A stretch of 64,000 nt of DNA from Phytophthora quininea (Eukaryota > Oomycota > Peronosporomycetes > Peronosporales > Peronosporaceae): contig JAAVTG010000531.1 in NCBI GenBank assembly GCA_011947345.1, forward strand, positions 1,116,001 to 1,180,000, read 5' to 3'. The notes beneath the pieces are model-generated. The model did not search any database. It had not been told where the DNA came from and saw only the letters and a list, made by a program, of their open reading frames with translations. Positions within the stretch are counted from its first letter, which is position 1; each line of letters opens with the position of its first letter. Of this stretch, positions 1 to 11,932 are shown one piece after another. Both the position numbers and the translations under genes were made by a program.

Positions 1-234
1 CCCCGCCCCACCGCCCGCTGCGTCCCCATTGCAAGGGCTGGCCCGTCAGGTGGGTCTCGAGGGCTCCGTGACCATCCCGGCCGTGCTTGGACTGCCCCTC
101 GACCTGTGCAGAAGATTCACCTGGCACTGGCCGCGCTGCTCACGGCGCTTTTTGGCTGGCGCGCGCTGGTCTTCCTGGCCTTTGCCTACTACCTGTCGAC
201 CCAGCAGCCAGCGGCCCAACCGAGACAGGCATAG
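1..234 (+). CDS. 3' end of a gene for a protein with a C-terminal membrane segment
   Basis: Only the C-terminal part lies in the window; the gene begins upstream. The reading starts in frame 2 with a Pro/Ala-rich stretch and LARQVGLEGSV. It appears to shift frame near 104-107 (one base missing from CTGTG) into frame 1. Frame 1 gives a hydrophobic helix (LALAALLTALFGW, then ALVFLAFAYYL), a short polar tail and TAG at 232-234. A hydrophobic C-terminus followed by about 12 polar residues would fit a tail-anchored or multi-pass protein. I do not recognise the family. The frame switch could also be an unseen splice junction. Confidence 0.5.
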   Translation, partial: PRPTARCVPIARAGPSGGSRGLRDHPGRAWTAPRPVQKIHLALAALLTALFGWRALVFLAFAYYLSTQQPAAQPRQA

Positions 235-1334
235 GACGAGATGTTAATGAAGCCGAAGGGGTGCTGTATTTTTCGTGTGTCTAATATTGTGAGATTTCTT
301 TTCGTTTGTGTCTTAGAGAAATGGTGTGGGAGTCCTAGCGAAGTGCTTGATTTGGAAGTGAATTTTAAAGTGGGCTACACGATGCAATTTGCAATGATGT
401 GAACGCGTGACTGGAGAGTTTGATCGGGAAGCTACGAAGCTGGAGGGATAGCAGCATGGTTGACAGCTGGAAGTTTTCGGTGCTGTTGTTTTACGTTTTG
501 GTGGCTATCAGGAAATATTTTTGTGGCATGAGATAATGTGGAACACTATGGGAGCACCGGCCTGCAAGCCAAAACAGGCGCCGGAGTGAATAGATTGGAG
601 ATGACGCTGCGTTGCGCCGTAGACACAGATTTTGCCATGTTGGCAAACTCCTGGGCAGAGAACAGCAAATGAGTGTAAATGAAGCCATCGCAAATGCTTT
701 AGTGGAACTGAATTCTGCTAGTGTTTCCATCGACGTGCGAAATGTATTGCCTGGCACAGAGAGCAGAACAGTTGGGTCTTCCTTACCATCAATTTATCAC
801 TTTGCCAGTGAGGAATGCAGGCCGTGTGAGATGACAGTGATCCCTGGCCTTACAGTATTCGCCACTGTATTCATGCTAAGCTACTGTGTAAAGCGGTGAG
901 ACCCTCTGGGAGTGTAAACAAGCACGTCAAGTCGATGATTCAGCAAATCTCACGAATTGATCTGAGTCACGGAAATGTGAAACTAGTCTCCACTGGCACT
1001 ACATGGAAGTCAACGCTGGTGCACATGAATTCGCTACTGCAAGAGTTTTGAGCTCAGGTGAACTTCCATTAGCTTTATTATTATCCCAGGTACATTACCA
1101 ACCAATGCACCACATGTCGGCCGTTAAATTGTTTATCTTCGAGCGATGTGATGACTCCACCCGTTTGAGTCAACAGAAGATAAAAGTGCCACGATTGCTC
1201 TAACGGAGTGTTTGCACATGAACGAGCTGACAACCTCGCTGTAGGTCGGCAAGCACGATGCTCTTCACTTCCTATTTGGAACGATACCCACAAGCAGTTC
1301 AACCACTTCCGATATCATCGTCTGCGCAGCAACC
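235..1334. other. Intergenic region upstream of the first PDR transporter
   Basis: About 1.1 kb with only short, unconvincing open frames and a lower GC content than the flanking genes. At 1265-1277 the sequence TCACTTCCTATTT resembles the oomycete initiator (11 of 14 positions), about 55 bp before the transporter ATG. I see no other recognisable element. Confidence 0.5.
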
Positions 1335-4300
1335 ATGGCGAAACTCGACGACACGTCGGGCAAGACGCTGGTGGCTGAAGGATCTCAAGTGTTCAACGAC
1401 CACGTCGCCGCCAAGCTGCAGACCGCGCTGGGGCGACCGCTGCCGCAGCTGGAGGTGCGCGTCAAGAACCTCACGGTCGCCGCCGACGTGGTGGTAGGAC
1501 GCCACGAGGACGGCACCGAGATCCCAACGCTCACGCACACCATCAAGACGGCGGCGCTCAAGCTGTCGGCCACCAAGCACGTGGTGCACAAGAGCATCCT
1601 GCGAAACTTTAGCGGCGTGTTCGAACCGGGCACCATCACACTCGTGCTGGGCCAGCCCAGCTCCGGCAAGTCGTCGCTCATGAAGGTGCTGAGCGGCCGC
1701 TTCCCGAAGGACAAGCGCGTGACCGTCGACGGAGACATCACGTACAACGGCGTGCCGCAGCAGGAGCTGACGCGCCGCCTGCCGCAGTTCGTGTCGTACG
1801 TGGACCAGCACGACGTGCATTTCCCGACGCTCACGGTCAAGGAGACGCTCGAGTTCGCGCACGCCTTCACCGGTGGGGAGCTGCAGCGGAGAGGCCACGA
1901 GCTGCTGGTGAACGGGTCGGTGGACCAAAACCTGGAGGCGTTGGAGACGGTGCGCGCCATGTTCCAGCACTACCCAGACATCGTGATCGAGCAGCTCGGC
2001 CTGCAGAACTGCCAGGACACCATCCTGGGCAACGCCATGCTGCGCGGCGTGTCGGGCGGAGAGCGCAAGCGCGTGACGACGGGCGAGATGGAGTTCGGCA
2101 TGAAGTACATGACGCTCATGGACGAGATCAGTACGGGGCTGGACAGCGCCACGACCTTTGATATCATCACGACGCAGCGCAGCATCGCCAAGACGCTGGG
2201 CAAGACGGTGGTGATCTCGCTGCTGCAGCCGTCGCCCGAGATTTTGCGCTCTTTGACAATGTGTTGATCCTCAACGCCGGTGAAGTCATGTACCACGGAC
2301 CGCGGGACCATGCGCTGCCCTACTTTGAGAGTTTGGGTTTCCACTGTCCACCCCACCGTGATGCAGCGGATTTCTTGCTGGACTTGGGCACAAACCAACA
2401 GGCCAAGTATGAAGACCAATTGCCTGCGGGCACGACCAAGCACCCTCGCTTGCCGTCAGAGTTTGCAGAGCACTTCCAGGAGTCGAGAATTTATCGCGAC
2501 ACAATGGCTCGTTTGGAGGAACCGCTACGACCAGAGTTGGTGGCCAATGTGAAGACACACATGGGTCAAATGCCGGAGTTTCAGCAAACGTTTGCGGAAA
2601 ATACTTTCACGATCATTAAACGGCAGATGATGACCATGGCACGAAACAAGGCGTTCACTCGCGGTAGAGCGTTCATGGTGATCCTGATCGGCCTTTTGTA
2701 CGGAAGTACATTTTACCAGGTGGATGCCACCGACGTGCAAATTGTGATGGGTGTGCTTTTCCAATCCGTACTGTTCCTCGGACTGGGTCAAGCTGCGCAG
2801 ATCCCGAACTATTGTGACGACCGGGACATATTTTACAAACAACGCGGCGCCAATTTCTTTCGGACGTCGGCGTATGTCCTGTCGACCTCAGTCAGCCAAA
2901 TTCCGTGGGTACTTGCGGAGACAGTCGTGTTCGGGTCCCTTGTCTATTGGATGTGTGGGCTGAGGTCGTCTGTGGGGGCGTTTGTGGTGTTTGAGATTTT
3001 GCTGTTGCTGTCAATCTTGGCCTTCGCGGCGTGGTTTTTCTTCTTAGCCGCCATTTCGCCAAATATGCACATTGCGAAGCCTTTGGCGATGATCTCAGTG
3101 ATGTTCTTCATCGTCTTCGCTGGATTCGGCATTCCGAAGAGCACGATACCCGACTATTTCATCTGGATTTACTGGATGGATCCAATCGCATGGAGTCTGC
3201 GAGGAATCGCAGTGAACGAGTATCGGTCATCCGAGTACGACGTGTGCGTATTCAAAGGCGTCAACTTCTGCACGCAATATGGCATGGAAGCGGGCAAGTA
3301 CTTCCTGTCGTTGTACGATGTCCCTTCCAGCAAAAGTTGGGTCTGGCTCGGGATTTTGTTCTTAGCTGGCTCGTACGTCTGTTTCCTTTCCTTCGGGATA
3401 CTCACACTCGAATTCAAGCGCTATGAGAGCCCAGAGCACATTACTTTAAACGTGGGAACTGTTGACTCGACTGACACTAGTGAAGATGAAGGCACTGGAG
3501 ATTACGTTGTTGCAACAACTCCCAACAATTACCGAAATACCACGACAACTTTCGCCCTTGATGTCAAGCCCACCAAGAGGACTTTCGATGCAGGAGTTAT
3601 CATCGCGTTCCAGGATCTATGGTACTCGGTGCCGTCGCCACACGACCCCAAGGAATCGCTCACACTGCTGAGAGGGATCAGCGGATTTGCTCTACCGGGT
3701 TCCATCACTGCTCTCATGGGATCCACAGGAGCTGGCAAGACGACACTGATGGACGTGATCGCTGGCCGCAAGACGGGAGGAACCATCCAGGGCAAAATCC
3801 TGCTGAACGGCTACGAAGCGAGCGACTTGGCCATCCGACGATCCACGGGGTACTGCGAACAAATGGACATCCACTCGGACGGGTCGACGATCCGAGAGGC
3901 GTTGATTTTCAGTGCGTTCCTGCGGCAGGACAGCTCAGTTCCCGACAGTGACAAGTACGACTCGGTGGATGAATGTTTGGAGCTGCTGGATCTGCAGAGC
4001 GTGGCGGACGAGATCGTCCGAGGCAGTCCGACGGAGCGCATGAAGCGTCTGACGATCGGCGTGGAGCTGGCGGCCGACCCGAAGGTGCTGTTCCTGGACG
4101 AACCGACGAGTGGGCTGGATGCTCGGTCGGCCAAGCTGATCATGGACGGAGTGCGCAAGGTGGCGGACACGGGTCGAACGATCGTGTGCACGATCCACCA
4201 GCCGTCGACGGAAGTGTTTTTGTTGTTCGACAAGTTGTTGCTGCTGAAACGCGGTGGCGAGACGGTGTTCTTCGGCGACCTGGGCAAGGGTGCGCGGACG

Positions 4301-5446
4301 ATGGTGGAGTACTTTGAGGCGATCCCGGGCGTGCCTTCGCTACCTGATGGATACAACCCAGCAGCATGGATGCTCGAAGTGATTGGCGCGGGGGTTAATC
4401 GTGCGCACGGTAACCCGATGGACTTTGTGGAGTATTTCAACGCGAGCGAGACCAAGCGCGAGATGGATATCCAGTTGGCGTCCGAGGGTGTGTCGATTCC
4501 TGCCCCTGGATCTGCAGAAATGACATTTGCGAAGAAGCGTGCAGCAACCTCGTGGACGCAGATGAGAGCGTTAATGGCGCGGTTCATGGACTTGTACTGG
4601 CGCACGCCGTCGTACAACGTAACTCGTTTTGTGATCTCTCCTCTTTCGCGCTGCTCTTCGGCTTGATCTACTTGGACGTGGATTACACTTCCTATCAAGG
4701 AATTAACGCTGGCGTTGGAATGGTGTTCATGTCGACACTTTTCAACGGTGTGGTTGCCTTCAACAGTGTCCTGCCAATCACAGCCGAAGATCGGCAGCCA
4801 TTCTATCGTGAGCGAGCTGCCCAGACGTACAACTCGTTGTGGTACTTCGTCGGATCGACTATCGTGGAGATCCCGTACGTCTTCGCCGCCACGCTATTCT
4901 ACACACTCATTTACTTTTGGATGGTGGGGTTCACGGGCCTCGAAACCGCACTTCTCTACTGGATCAACACTTCGCTCCTGGTTCTGCTGCAAACGTATCT
5001 GGGCCAATTGATGATGTATTGCCTGCCGACTGTGGACGTTGCTGCGGTCTCGGGCGTGATGCTCAACTCGGTTCTGTTCCTTTATATGGGCTTCAATCCC
5101 CAGCAGATGCGATTCCTTCAGGATACAAGTGGCTTTACACGATCACACCCCAGCGTTACTCAGTCGCCGTCCTCGCAGCGCTCGTATTCAGCAAATGCGA
5201 CGACCCCCAACGTGGGATAGCGAGATGAACCGGTACATTAACGTTGGTAGCAGTCTGGGCTGTCAACCGATGACAAATCCACCAGTGGGCATTAGCCACA
5301 TCACCATCAAGGAATACATGGAGTCCAAGTTCGAGTACAAGCACGACGAAATCTGGAGGAACACCGGCATCGTGCTGGTGTTCATCGTCCTTTTCCGCCT
5401 TTTGGCTCTGCTTGCCCTCCGTTTCGTCAACCACCAGAAAAGATAG
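1335..5446 (+). CDS. Full-size PDR-type ABC transporter (ABCG), copy 1, with four frameshifts
   Basis: This is a pleiotropic drug resistance exporter with the reverse order NBD1-TMD1-NBD2-TMD2, expected in the plasma membrane. NBD1 has Walker A GQPSSGKSS near residue 106, the ABC signature VSGGERKRV near 239, Walker B LMDEIS near 261, and a Gln in place of the switch His (SLLQPSPE). NBD2 has Walker A GSTGAGKTT, a degenerate signature (MKRLTIGVEL), Walker B LFLDEPTSGLD and the switch His in CTIHQPS. This asymmetry is usual for the family. The frame breaks at 2242-2245 (T run), about 4643-4650, 5098-5101 (C run) and 5204-5208 (C run). Each is explained by one missing base, and correcting all four gives 1371 residues. 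Start chosen: ATG 1335 in context aaccATGG. Its NBD segments are nearly identical to those of the copies at 22781 and 28387, while its TMDs differ. Substrate unknown. Confidence 0.92.
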
Positions 5447-5584
5447 GTAGGACTTCCATCTCACCCGATAAGTTTTGCTCATACCGGTACAACCGTTGTA
5501 TCTCCCTGTTCGCTATTCTCTGTCGCCAAAGTCACGAAAACACAAGTGGTTTAGTTTCCAGTTCAATTACCTTTCGATCGCTCT

Positions 5585-6854
5585 TTATGGGTCAGCAAGC
5601 ACTGCAACAGTTGAGATGGGGAACTGATGATCCGTTCGAGCCGTGTATCTTGGTTTGCCTGCTACTGTTGTAGCCGGTTTTGTTTCTTCAGAAGCCACAT
5701 CCTCAGCGTCATGTTCTTGTTGAGACTCGTCCTGCACGACATTATCCGCTTCAGCACGGGCGCTGGCGTTGCGGAAAGATGCTGGTTTCTCCTCATCATT
5801 CCGTTGGTTATGTAATTCCTCATCAGCCTCGCTCTCTCGCTTTTCTTGCTCCTGCGGTTTCACTGCACATTACACAAGACATGGTAAGAACAACTCTCCA
5901 TTTAAGAGGGCGCGGAAATTTTCTTACGGAAAGCGTCTGTCGCTGCTTTGGCATCTTTCGGGAGCTTGACAAAGCCGACCGAAGATCCGATGGTGCCTCT
6001 GCAAACGGACGGCAATCGGTGGAGATAACCGTGTCCCACCTCGGCACCTAGCACGCCATCGCCACCCCACCGTTCCGTGGGGACAATGGACACGATACGG
6101 ACCTGGTCCTCCAAAGAGCTGACATAAAGCCATCACATTAGAGCTGCTCCTCAGTAATAGCAACGAATCCATCCAGAACCACGTACTTGTACACATAACA
6201 TTGGAAAGAGCCATCCAGCGCATCTAAAATCTCATCGTGCAGGTCCTCGGCGTCCACAAATACTCGCTCCGGCGTTCCAAGTAGGAAATCCGCGTCAGCT
6301 TTTAAGCCTGCACGCTCAGCCGGCGATGACTCGGCAACATTCTACCCCCAATTTTGGCGTTAGTTTTGCAATTGCACCACCAACTACGCTATTTCTTCTG
6401 CCCACCAGAACGTGCAGTAGCTGATCTTCTGCGCCTTCATATGAGTCGAAGCGGATGGTTACGCCGAGTAACCCTTTGCCTGGCCACTTCCTACTGGGCG
6501 TCAGCTGCAGCTCCCTGGTGGTCTGGGCCTTGACATTAAACACTTTCAACTTCATCGGACGGTCTTCACTCTGAGCAATGAGCTCCATCAAAGTTGCATC
6601 CCGCGTATCCTAAAATATTAGTGACGTAAGTGAAAAGGAATATAGTACTTTGAAGTGAATGGGTTATTATTTACTAGACGGATGCCGTTGGCCTCCAGGA
6701 TAAAGTCGAAGAAGCTCACGAAGCCCACAGCGGCGGCCGGCGACTGCTCCTGGATGCCCAGCACGCGGAAGCCGCAGTGCTCTCCACCCTCCACAACTTC
6801 GCCACCGTCGTTGAGGCGCTGGTCGCTCGCCAGCGTTGAGCTCTCGTTCCCCAT
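5585..6854 (-). CDS. GORASP: Golgi reassembly stacking protein (GRASP55/65 family), five exons
   Basis: GRASP proteins tether Golgi cisternae and act in unconventional secretion. I read five exons on the minus strand: 6675-6854, 6406-6609, 6187-6341, 5928-6118 and 5585-5862. The introns are GT-AG and 64-68 bp long. All phases agree, giving 335 residues. The start MGNESS carries a Gly2 suited to N-myristoylation, as in animal GRASPs. The first PDZ-like domain shows FRVLGIQEQSP, FFDFILEANG and KGLLGVTIRF. The second shows HVLNVAESSPAERAGL, YVYNS and GVLGAEVGHGYLHRLP. The C-terminal exon is Glu/Gln/Ala-rich and probably disordered, as in the family. The gene is convergent with ABC1 (138 bp apart) and head to head with PSF1. 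Confidence 0.93.
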
Positions 6855-6943
6855 CTTTGAAAAATTACAACAAAAATATAATATTGTTGCAGCAGTCATT
6901 CAGTGACGATATTACTTGAGGTTTGTATAGAACTCTTTTGCAG

Positions 6944-6955
6944 TTTTTGGCGGGA
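6944..6955 (+). promoter_or_regulatory. E2F-like site in the GRASP/PSF1 divergent promoter
   Basis: TTTTTGGCGGGA lies 7 bp before the PSF1 ATG, in the 108-bp space shared with the divergent GRASP gene. It matches the classic E2F/DP core TTTGGCGGGA. The motif is visible directly; its use by an oomycete E2F is an inference based on PSF1 being an S-phase replication gene. Confidence 0.45.
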
Positions 6956-6962
6956 GTCGTCA

Positions 6963-7941
6963 ATGGCATTGAACGCCAAGGGAAGAGAGCTCTTGCGCGA
7001 GCTGCAGCGCAGCGACTGGCTGCCGCCGTACAATGTAAATGTGCCGTCGTAATAGATCGTTTCTCTAGCTACCTACACATAATCTTTTTGTTCGGTGGTT
7101 GGCAGTACTGACGAAATACGGCGCTTATGTTCACAGGAGGACCTTGTGCGACAGGTTGTGGACGAGTCTGGCGCCGTGTACGGAGAGCTGGTCAAGAGTC
7201 TCAAGTAATAAACTTTCATGTTGGATACTCGCATGTATTTACAGCTGCGAACTTACCACTTCCGTCTGTGTCCAGCGTCTTCCAGGAGATGGAAAGTCAA
7301 CCGGCGTCCGTGGCCTGCGGGCTCATCGTGAGTCACCAGTGCGTGCTGCGCAACAAGCGCTGCCTCCTCGCCTACCTGTAAGTGGGTTGGTATACATCGT
7401 TGACTGATTGTATTAGATGCATGGAGAAAGCTCTGATCTGTGCGAATGATGCTGCAGACACCACCGAATGGAGAAGATCAAGGCACTGCGATGGGAGGCA
7501 GGCACGGTGATCCCGGCGCCTCTCGCTCAAAAGTGAGTTAGTGCTGGGTGCTTTACGACCAGTTGACATATCTAACTGCAATTCGTTGCTGCTGCAGTTT
7601 GTGTCCCCGTGAAATGCAGTTCTTCAACGCATACGACCAACTGCTGACGGACTACATGGCCGACTTTGATCTCGACCTGTCGGCGGTACGATATTGAAGT
7701 CATTGCTTCCTGCAGCTCTTATATTCGGGTCGTACTGATTGCGTGCGTGTGCACTGGCTCGGAACAGGACTTGAAGCCGCCCAAGGACTTGTACGTAGAG
7801 GTGCGCGTTTTGCGCGACTGCGGCGAGGTCATGACGGAGAGCGGGCTTGTGAACCTCGAAGCCCACTCGCAGCATTATTTGCGACGTGTAGACGTAGAGC
7901 AGCTGATCCGCCAAGGGCTGCTGGAGCAGATCAAGCGCTAA
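6963..7941 (+). CDS. PSF1: DNA replication complex GINS protein PSF1, six exons
   Basis: PSF1 is a subunit of the GINS tetramer, which with Cdc45 and Mcm2-7 forms the CMG replicative helicase in the nucleus. Exons are 6963-7034, 7137-7204, 7276-7377, 7458-7532, 7598-7685 and 7768-7941. All introns are GT-AG, phases close exactly, and the product has 192 residues against about 196 in human. Family landmarks in order: ELLRELQRSDWLPPYNEDL at the N-terminus, RNKRCLLAYL, KIKALRWEAGTVIP, MQFFNAYDQLL, then the B domain DLKPPKDLYVEVRVLRDCGE, and the end QLIRQGLLEQI. Start chosen: ATG 6963, the first in frame before the conserved N-terminus. Five introns in under 1 kb is high for this neighbourhood. 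Confidence 0.95.
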
Positions 7942-8076
7942 CGGCTTCCCAGTGTAGGAGCCGGCCGTATCACCGGTAAAAACTGTTAAACCAGCTTTTT
8001 GCCTTGGACCAATCAGCGCGCTCGACGTGCGTCATCATCCTCTTTGGCTCATTTTCGAGTCAGTCTCCGATCCGCC

Positions 8077-10141
8077 ATGAGCACGACCGAGAAGCCTGAC
8101 GCCGAGGCCAAGCCCCAGCCCGCCAAGAAGAGCTCCAGGTCCCTGTTGCCGCTGCTGTCAGCCGCAGTGGTGGCGCTCGCCGCGGGCGCCGCCAAGTTCG
8201 CAGATGTGCCGCTCAACGCCGACGGACTGCAGCGTCTGGTGGACCAGTTCACCCCTCAAAGCCTCGTGGACTCGACCATCACTGGCGACGACTTACCGGA
8301 CAAGTACTCGACCTCCTTGGTGGACATGGATGTCCGTCATCTAGTGAGCGAGCTGGTCTGCAACGACTCGGCCTACAATGCCACCACCCTCTTCGACGGC
8401 AAGCGGTTTCCCGTCACGGAGCCAATGGACAAGTCCATCGGAAACGACCAAGTCTTCTTCATGCTCAATGGGCGCAACGACGGCATCTACGTATCCTGGA
8501 ACGGAGACTTTGAATGTGTGGGCCAGGCAGCGAAAGTCGCTGCCATTTGGCTCGGAGCCGACAAGGACGACATGACCAACGGCGTTCGCCTCTACAATCA
8601 GATGGGCTGGCCTGTGCGCAATGCTGAGGAGCTGTCGGCTACCAACAACATTGTGCACATTCTGCTGGACTTCCAGCTATGGCAGTGGCCAGGTATCAAG
8701 AAGGGCTACAAGTACGTGCTGGAAGACGGTGTGACGCTGACGACCGTGGGTATCAGCCCCAAGGTGTTCGATGTGGAGTACTTCCTGACCCAGGAAGAAG
8801 CCGACAAGGTCGTCGAGATTGGGTCTCCCAGTCTGGACCGATCCAAGGTGGATGGAAGCAACTCGTCCAAGGTCGTCACCAAGTCGCGTACGAGCCACAC
8901 AGCGTTCTTGCCGGACAGCTACTTTACCCGAGACTTTATGACGAGATCTGCTCGTGTTGCGCGTCTGCCGAGTCCCTCGTTTGCAGAGCGGATGCAGCTT
9001 GTTCGCTATGCGGCTGGCGAGTTTTACCGACAGCACTTTGACACGTTCCACTCCCGCCAGTTCCTGCCTAAAGATGCCGACGCCTACGTACTTGAAGACT
9101 ACAAGGTGTGGGCGAACTGGGCTGCAGAGAAGTTGCGTGGTTTGGACCAGGACAAGGTGCCCGAGGAGTTTCGTGAGGGCGGACCGTTGTTCCCGAATGC
9201 CGAAGATCAAAGGTCTTTCCCAACACTCTCCTAGAGGTGTTTTACCAGTACATGAAGGCAAACAACCTGTTCAATGCCCTATTTGATTCCGCCCAGGAAG
9301 AGTGGATTCGCACCAACTTGGACAACGAAGCTGTCGACATGATCCCGGACCTCATGGACGAGAGTCGCCGGCCTAAGTATCTGCCTCGCATTGTCAAGGC
9401 TTGGGAGGAGAAGCTCGGTCTGGGTGAACTGCTCTACACGTTCCCCAAGCACGACACGAACTCGGTCTCGCACTTCTTCCGTTGGATTCGTTGGGCCAAG
9501 GAACGCGTGAGCTTCCTCGGCAACAAGGCGCCTGCTGTTGTTCGCCCGGACGGCGACCTGTACCCGATGTACACGGTGGAGTTCCAGGAGATGCTGGTGG
9601 GCTTCATTCTCGACGACTACTCCAAGGGCTTCATCGTTCGCATGACCAACCAGGAATGGTACGACTGGATGGTGCTCAACCGCGGGCGCAACCACGTGCT
9701 GTTCCAGGTCATGCAGATGTGGCCGCAGTTTGCCGAGTTGGCCATCCGAACGTGGGAGGCACGTGTCGGCAATGCCCCGGAGCTGCGCTACAACCTGCCA
9801 GACTACGTCAAGCACTTCCACCCGCAGCGATACGTGACGCTGTTCCTCTACTTGAATAACCAGACCAAGGTCGGCGGCGAGACGGTCTTCCCGTTCTCGT
9901 TGGACCGCTACTCGGACGAGGAGATCGAGCGTGACGGCATGGACGAGTGCTCGACGGGTTTAGCAGTGCCTCCGCGGGGGCTGCACGCTTCGCTGTTCTA
10001 CGTGCAAACCCCGGAAGGTGACACCGACGACATGAGTCGCCACGGTGGCTGCCCACCTCACGAGGGGTCAAGTGGGGAGCCAACTCTTTCATGTGGGACT
10101 CGGACGCGACTGAAGGCGCCGATCTCTGGACGACCAAGTAG
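8077..10141 (+). CDS. Membrane-anchored prolyl 4-hydroxylase with a large internal insertion, two frameshifts
   Basis: This is a 2-oxoglutarate/Fe(II) dioxygenase that hydroxylates proline in secretory-pathway proteins. ATG 8077 is followed by a short Lys-rich stretch and one hydrophobic segment (LLPLLSAAVVALAAG), so a type II ER/Golgi anchor is likely. The Fe-binding HxD is HFD in EFYRQHFDTF near residue 318. The later strand YVTLFLYLNN with GGETVFP, the distal His in MSRHGGCPP (near 653) and the 2-oxoglutarate Lys in the following VKW complete the site. The HxD and distal His are about 335 residues apart, far more than usual, so some 250-270 residues are inserted before the YLNN strand. One base is missing at 9209-9211 (AAA) and one at 10064-10067 (GGGG). 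The VKW and true stop TAG 10139-10141 are read only after the second correction. Restored length 688 residues. GCTCATTTTCGAG at 8047-8059 resembles an initiator. Confidence 0.88.
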
Positions 10142-11932
10142 CTTTGGGATCGAGATCGTCGTGCCGACTGCCATTTCGGACTGTTTGCGTGTTGTCTAAA
10201 TGCAATCAAGAGCATTTCTAGCACTTGGCACATGAATTGATGTATTGGTTGCGTTGTTCTCGGATTGAAAAGTCTCCGCACGGTTGTGCTAGGAAGAACG
10301 AAAGTTATTAGATAGATAGGTTTGTATCGTCACGGAACACGCCAAAGTAAAAGCAACCAGGTTTGGGAAATCAGAATGTAAAGCATGATTCTGCTCAACG
10401 CGCACAGGTACGCGACCACACCGCGGGTGCAAGCCGCCATCCCGTGCACTCATACAAGAGGTGTCAGAATATAAAGCTATTCATCATCTTTGCCCAACAT
10501 GCAAATTCACACAAAATGAACAGGTTCCTCAGAAAAAACAGCCAGTTTGTATCCTCATTCTTCTTCGGACGGTAATTCCAAAACGTAAAGTTCGGACATC
10601 ACTGGAACCCCCAACGCCAACATGAACACTAGACTCGTCGTCGTCTCCGCTTTCTCGCTCTCAGTCGCAGAAATCCGAATGAAAGTGCAGCGACGAATTT
10701 TGCCGTCAAAACGGCGCCTTCGTCGCCAACCATACTAAAATGCGTAATTAAGGCGCCAAGGTGTTTTTACGTAAAAGTGTTGGTGCACACAGTTGAAGCA
10801 CCTACAGTATTGGAGCACGAAGTAAGACTGGAAGAAGCACATTTCGAGTTGAGTGGCATCTGACCGATAGCGCCACTAAACCGTGCGGAGGTTACGCTGG
10901 CCGTTGCGCGATCTTTCTGGTGTCGGCTGATTTATCGTTGCAGCTCGCTGGCAACAAGACCCCTGGGCCTTGCAGAAGGCCGCTCCGGCCTAGTTGGAGC
11001 GCCTTGCAGACAAGTTACCTTGAAAAAACGTGCTCGTCGGTCGGTCGGTCTGTCTGTCCTGCGCGGACTGACTGTCGTAATTGGCGTAGCGTCTGAACTT
11101 TTGGTGCTGAACTTGCCGCATCTTATTCCCCAACGTCCGGTTGAACGGCAACACGTCATGCTGCCGCGACAAGATCGGGTGCTGTGGAAGGCGCTTTCGA
11201 AGGAAGGCCTTGGCGTCTTGCAGTGCACCCGAAGCCGAGCGTCTCACGGCGCCAGCTGGGACTCGCGCCATCGACGGCGTCGTTGATCGGGGCGCGCTGG
11301 CTGCATGTCAAGCGCGGTGTTAGTCGACGGACAAGCAGACAACGTACCCATTTGGGAGTCGGTGCTGATTTGATCGGTGTGTGTGTCCCAGTCAGACAGG
11401 CTCAGCGGCGGCATCAAGACTGCAAATCGCCGGTCCGAGTATGGCACCGAGGTCCGGAGCCCGCAAAGCCCGCTTTTCGCAGCGCGGTCGCCTTCTCGGA
11501 ATCCTCACACGACTCGCAGGGGCAAGTCGAGCAGGCAACGGATCTGCTGCGGCACAAAGCAGCGAGGGGCGAATTTTGTTCTCCCCAAACGGATGTGCTC
11601 CTGAGTCGGAAGAGAAGGCCAATGCAGCCACGGCGGGCATGGCAGAGTGTCTGCAGCAGAGTCCGCCACGTCAGCGATATACGCTGCCCGGCACTGAATT
11701 GCCCAGCCTCGCCTCCACCCACCACAGCCGCCATTCATCCCGCGGCGCATCGAGCTCAGCTTGAGCTTGCCTTCCGTGCAATTCGACGAACGCCGTAAAA
11801 CGGACGGCTGATCTGCGAAACGGGCCAGTGTCCCTCGCAGGCGAAGAGCCAACGGCTCGGCTCGCACCCGCGGCTCATTCACCAAACTGCGCTCCAGGCA
11901 ACACCTTCCTTCGCATCAACCTCCTCCCCAGG
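10142..11932. other. Intergenic region between the prolyl hydroxylase and kinase 1
   Basis: About 1.8 kb with no open frame I can tie to a protein. It holds a very short GTCG/GTCT repeat around 11036-11058 and scattered GGCGCC sites (for example near 10725 and 10753). The overlapping open frames at 11184-11885 on both strands look like GC-rich chance frames. Part will be 5' leader and promoter of kinase 1. Confidence 0.4.

Noticed and set aside
1299..1970. Long open frames antisense to the PDR transporters (also 22685-23422, 29274-29900, 31870-32469)
   Set aside because: They are His/Arg/Leu-rich mirror frames of highly GC-biased codons in NBD1 and NBD2 and recur at every copy; no protein features of their own.
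1335..5446. Calling ABC1, GH3-1, RNR and similar genes pseudogenes
   Set aside because: All motifs are intact, each break is one base, and corrections restore exact triplet lengths and splice phases; sequence error or recoding explains this better.
7999..8076. Upstream start for the prolyl hydroxylase
   Set aside because: This stretch overlaps the initiator-like GCTCATTTTC and would add a basic, unstructured lead; ATG 8077 gives a normal short cytosolic tail before the anchor.
11036..11058. GTCG/GTCT repeat as a satellite or CRISPR-like array
   Set aside because: Only about five 4-bp units with substitutions; no spacers or larger periodicity.
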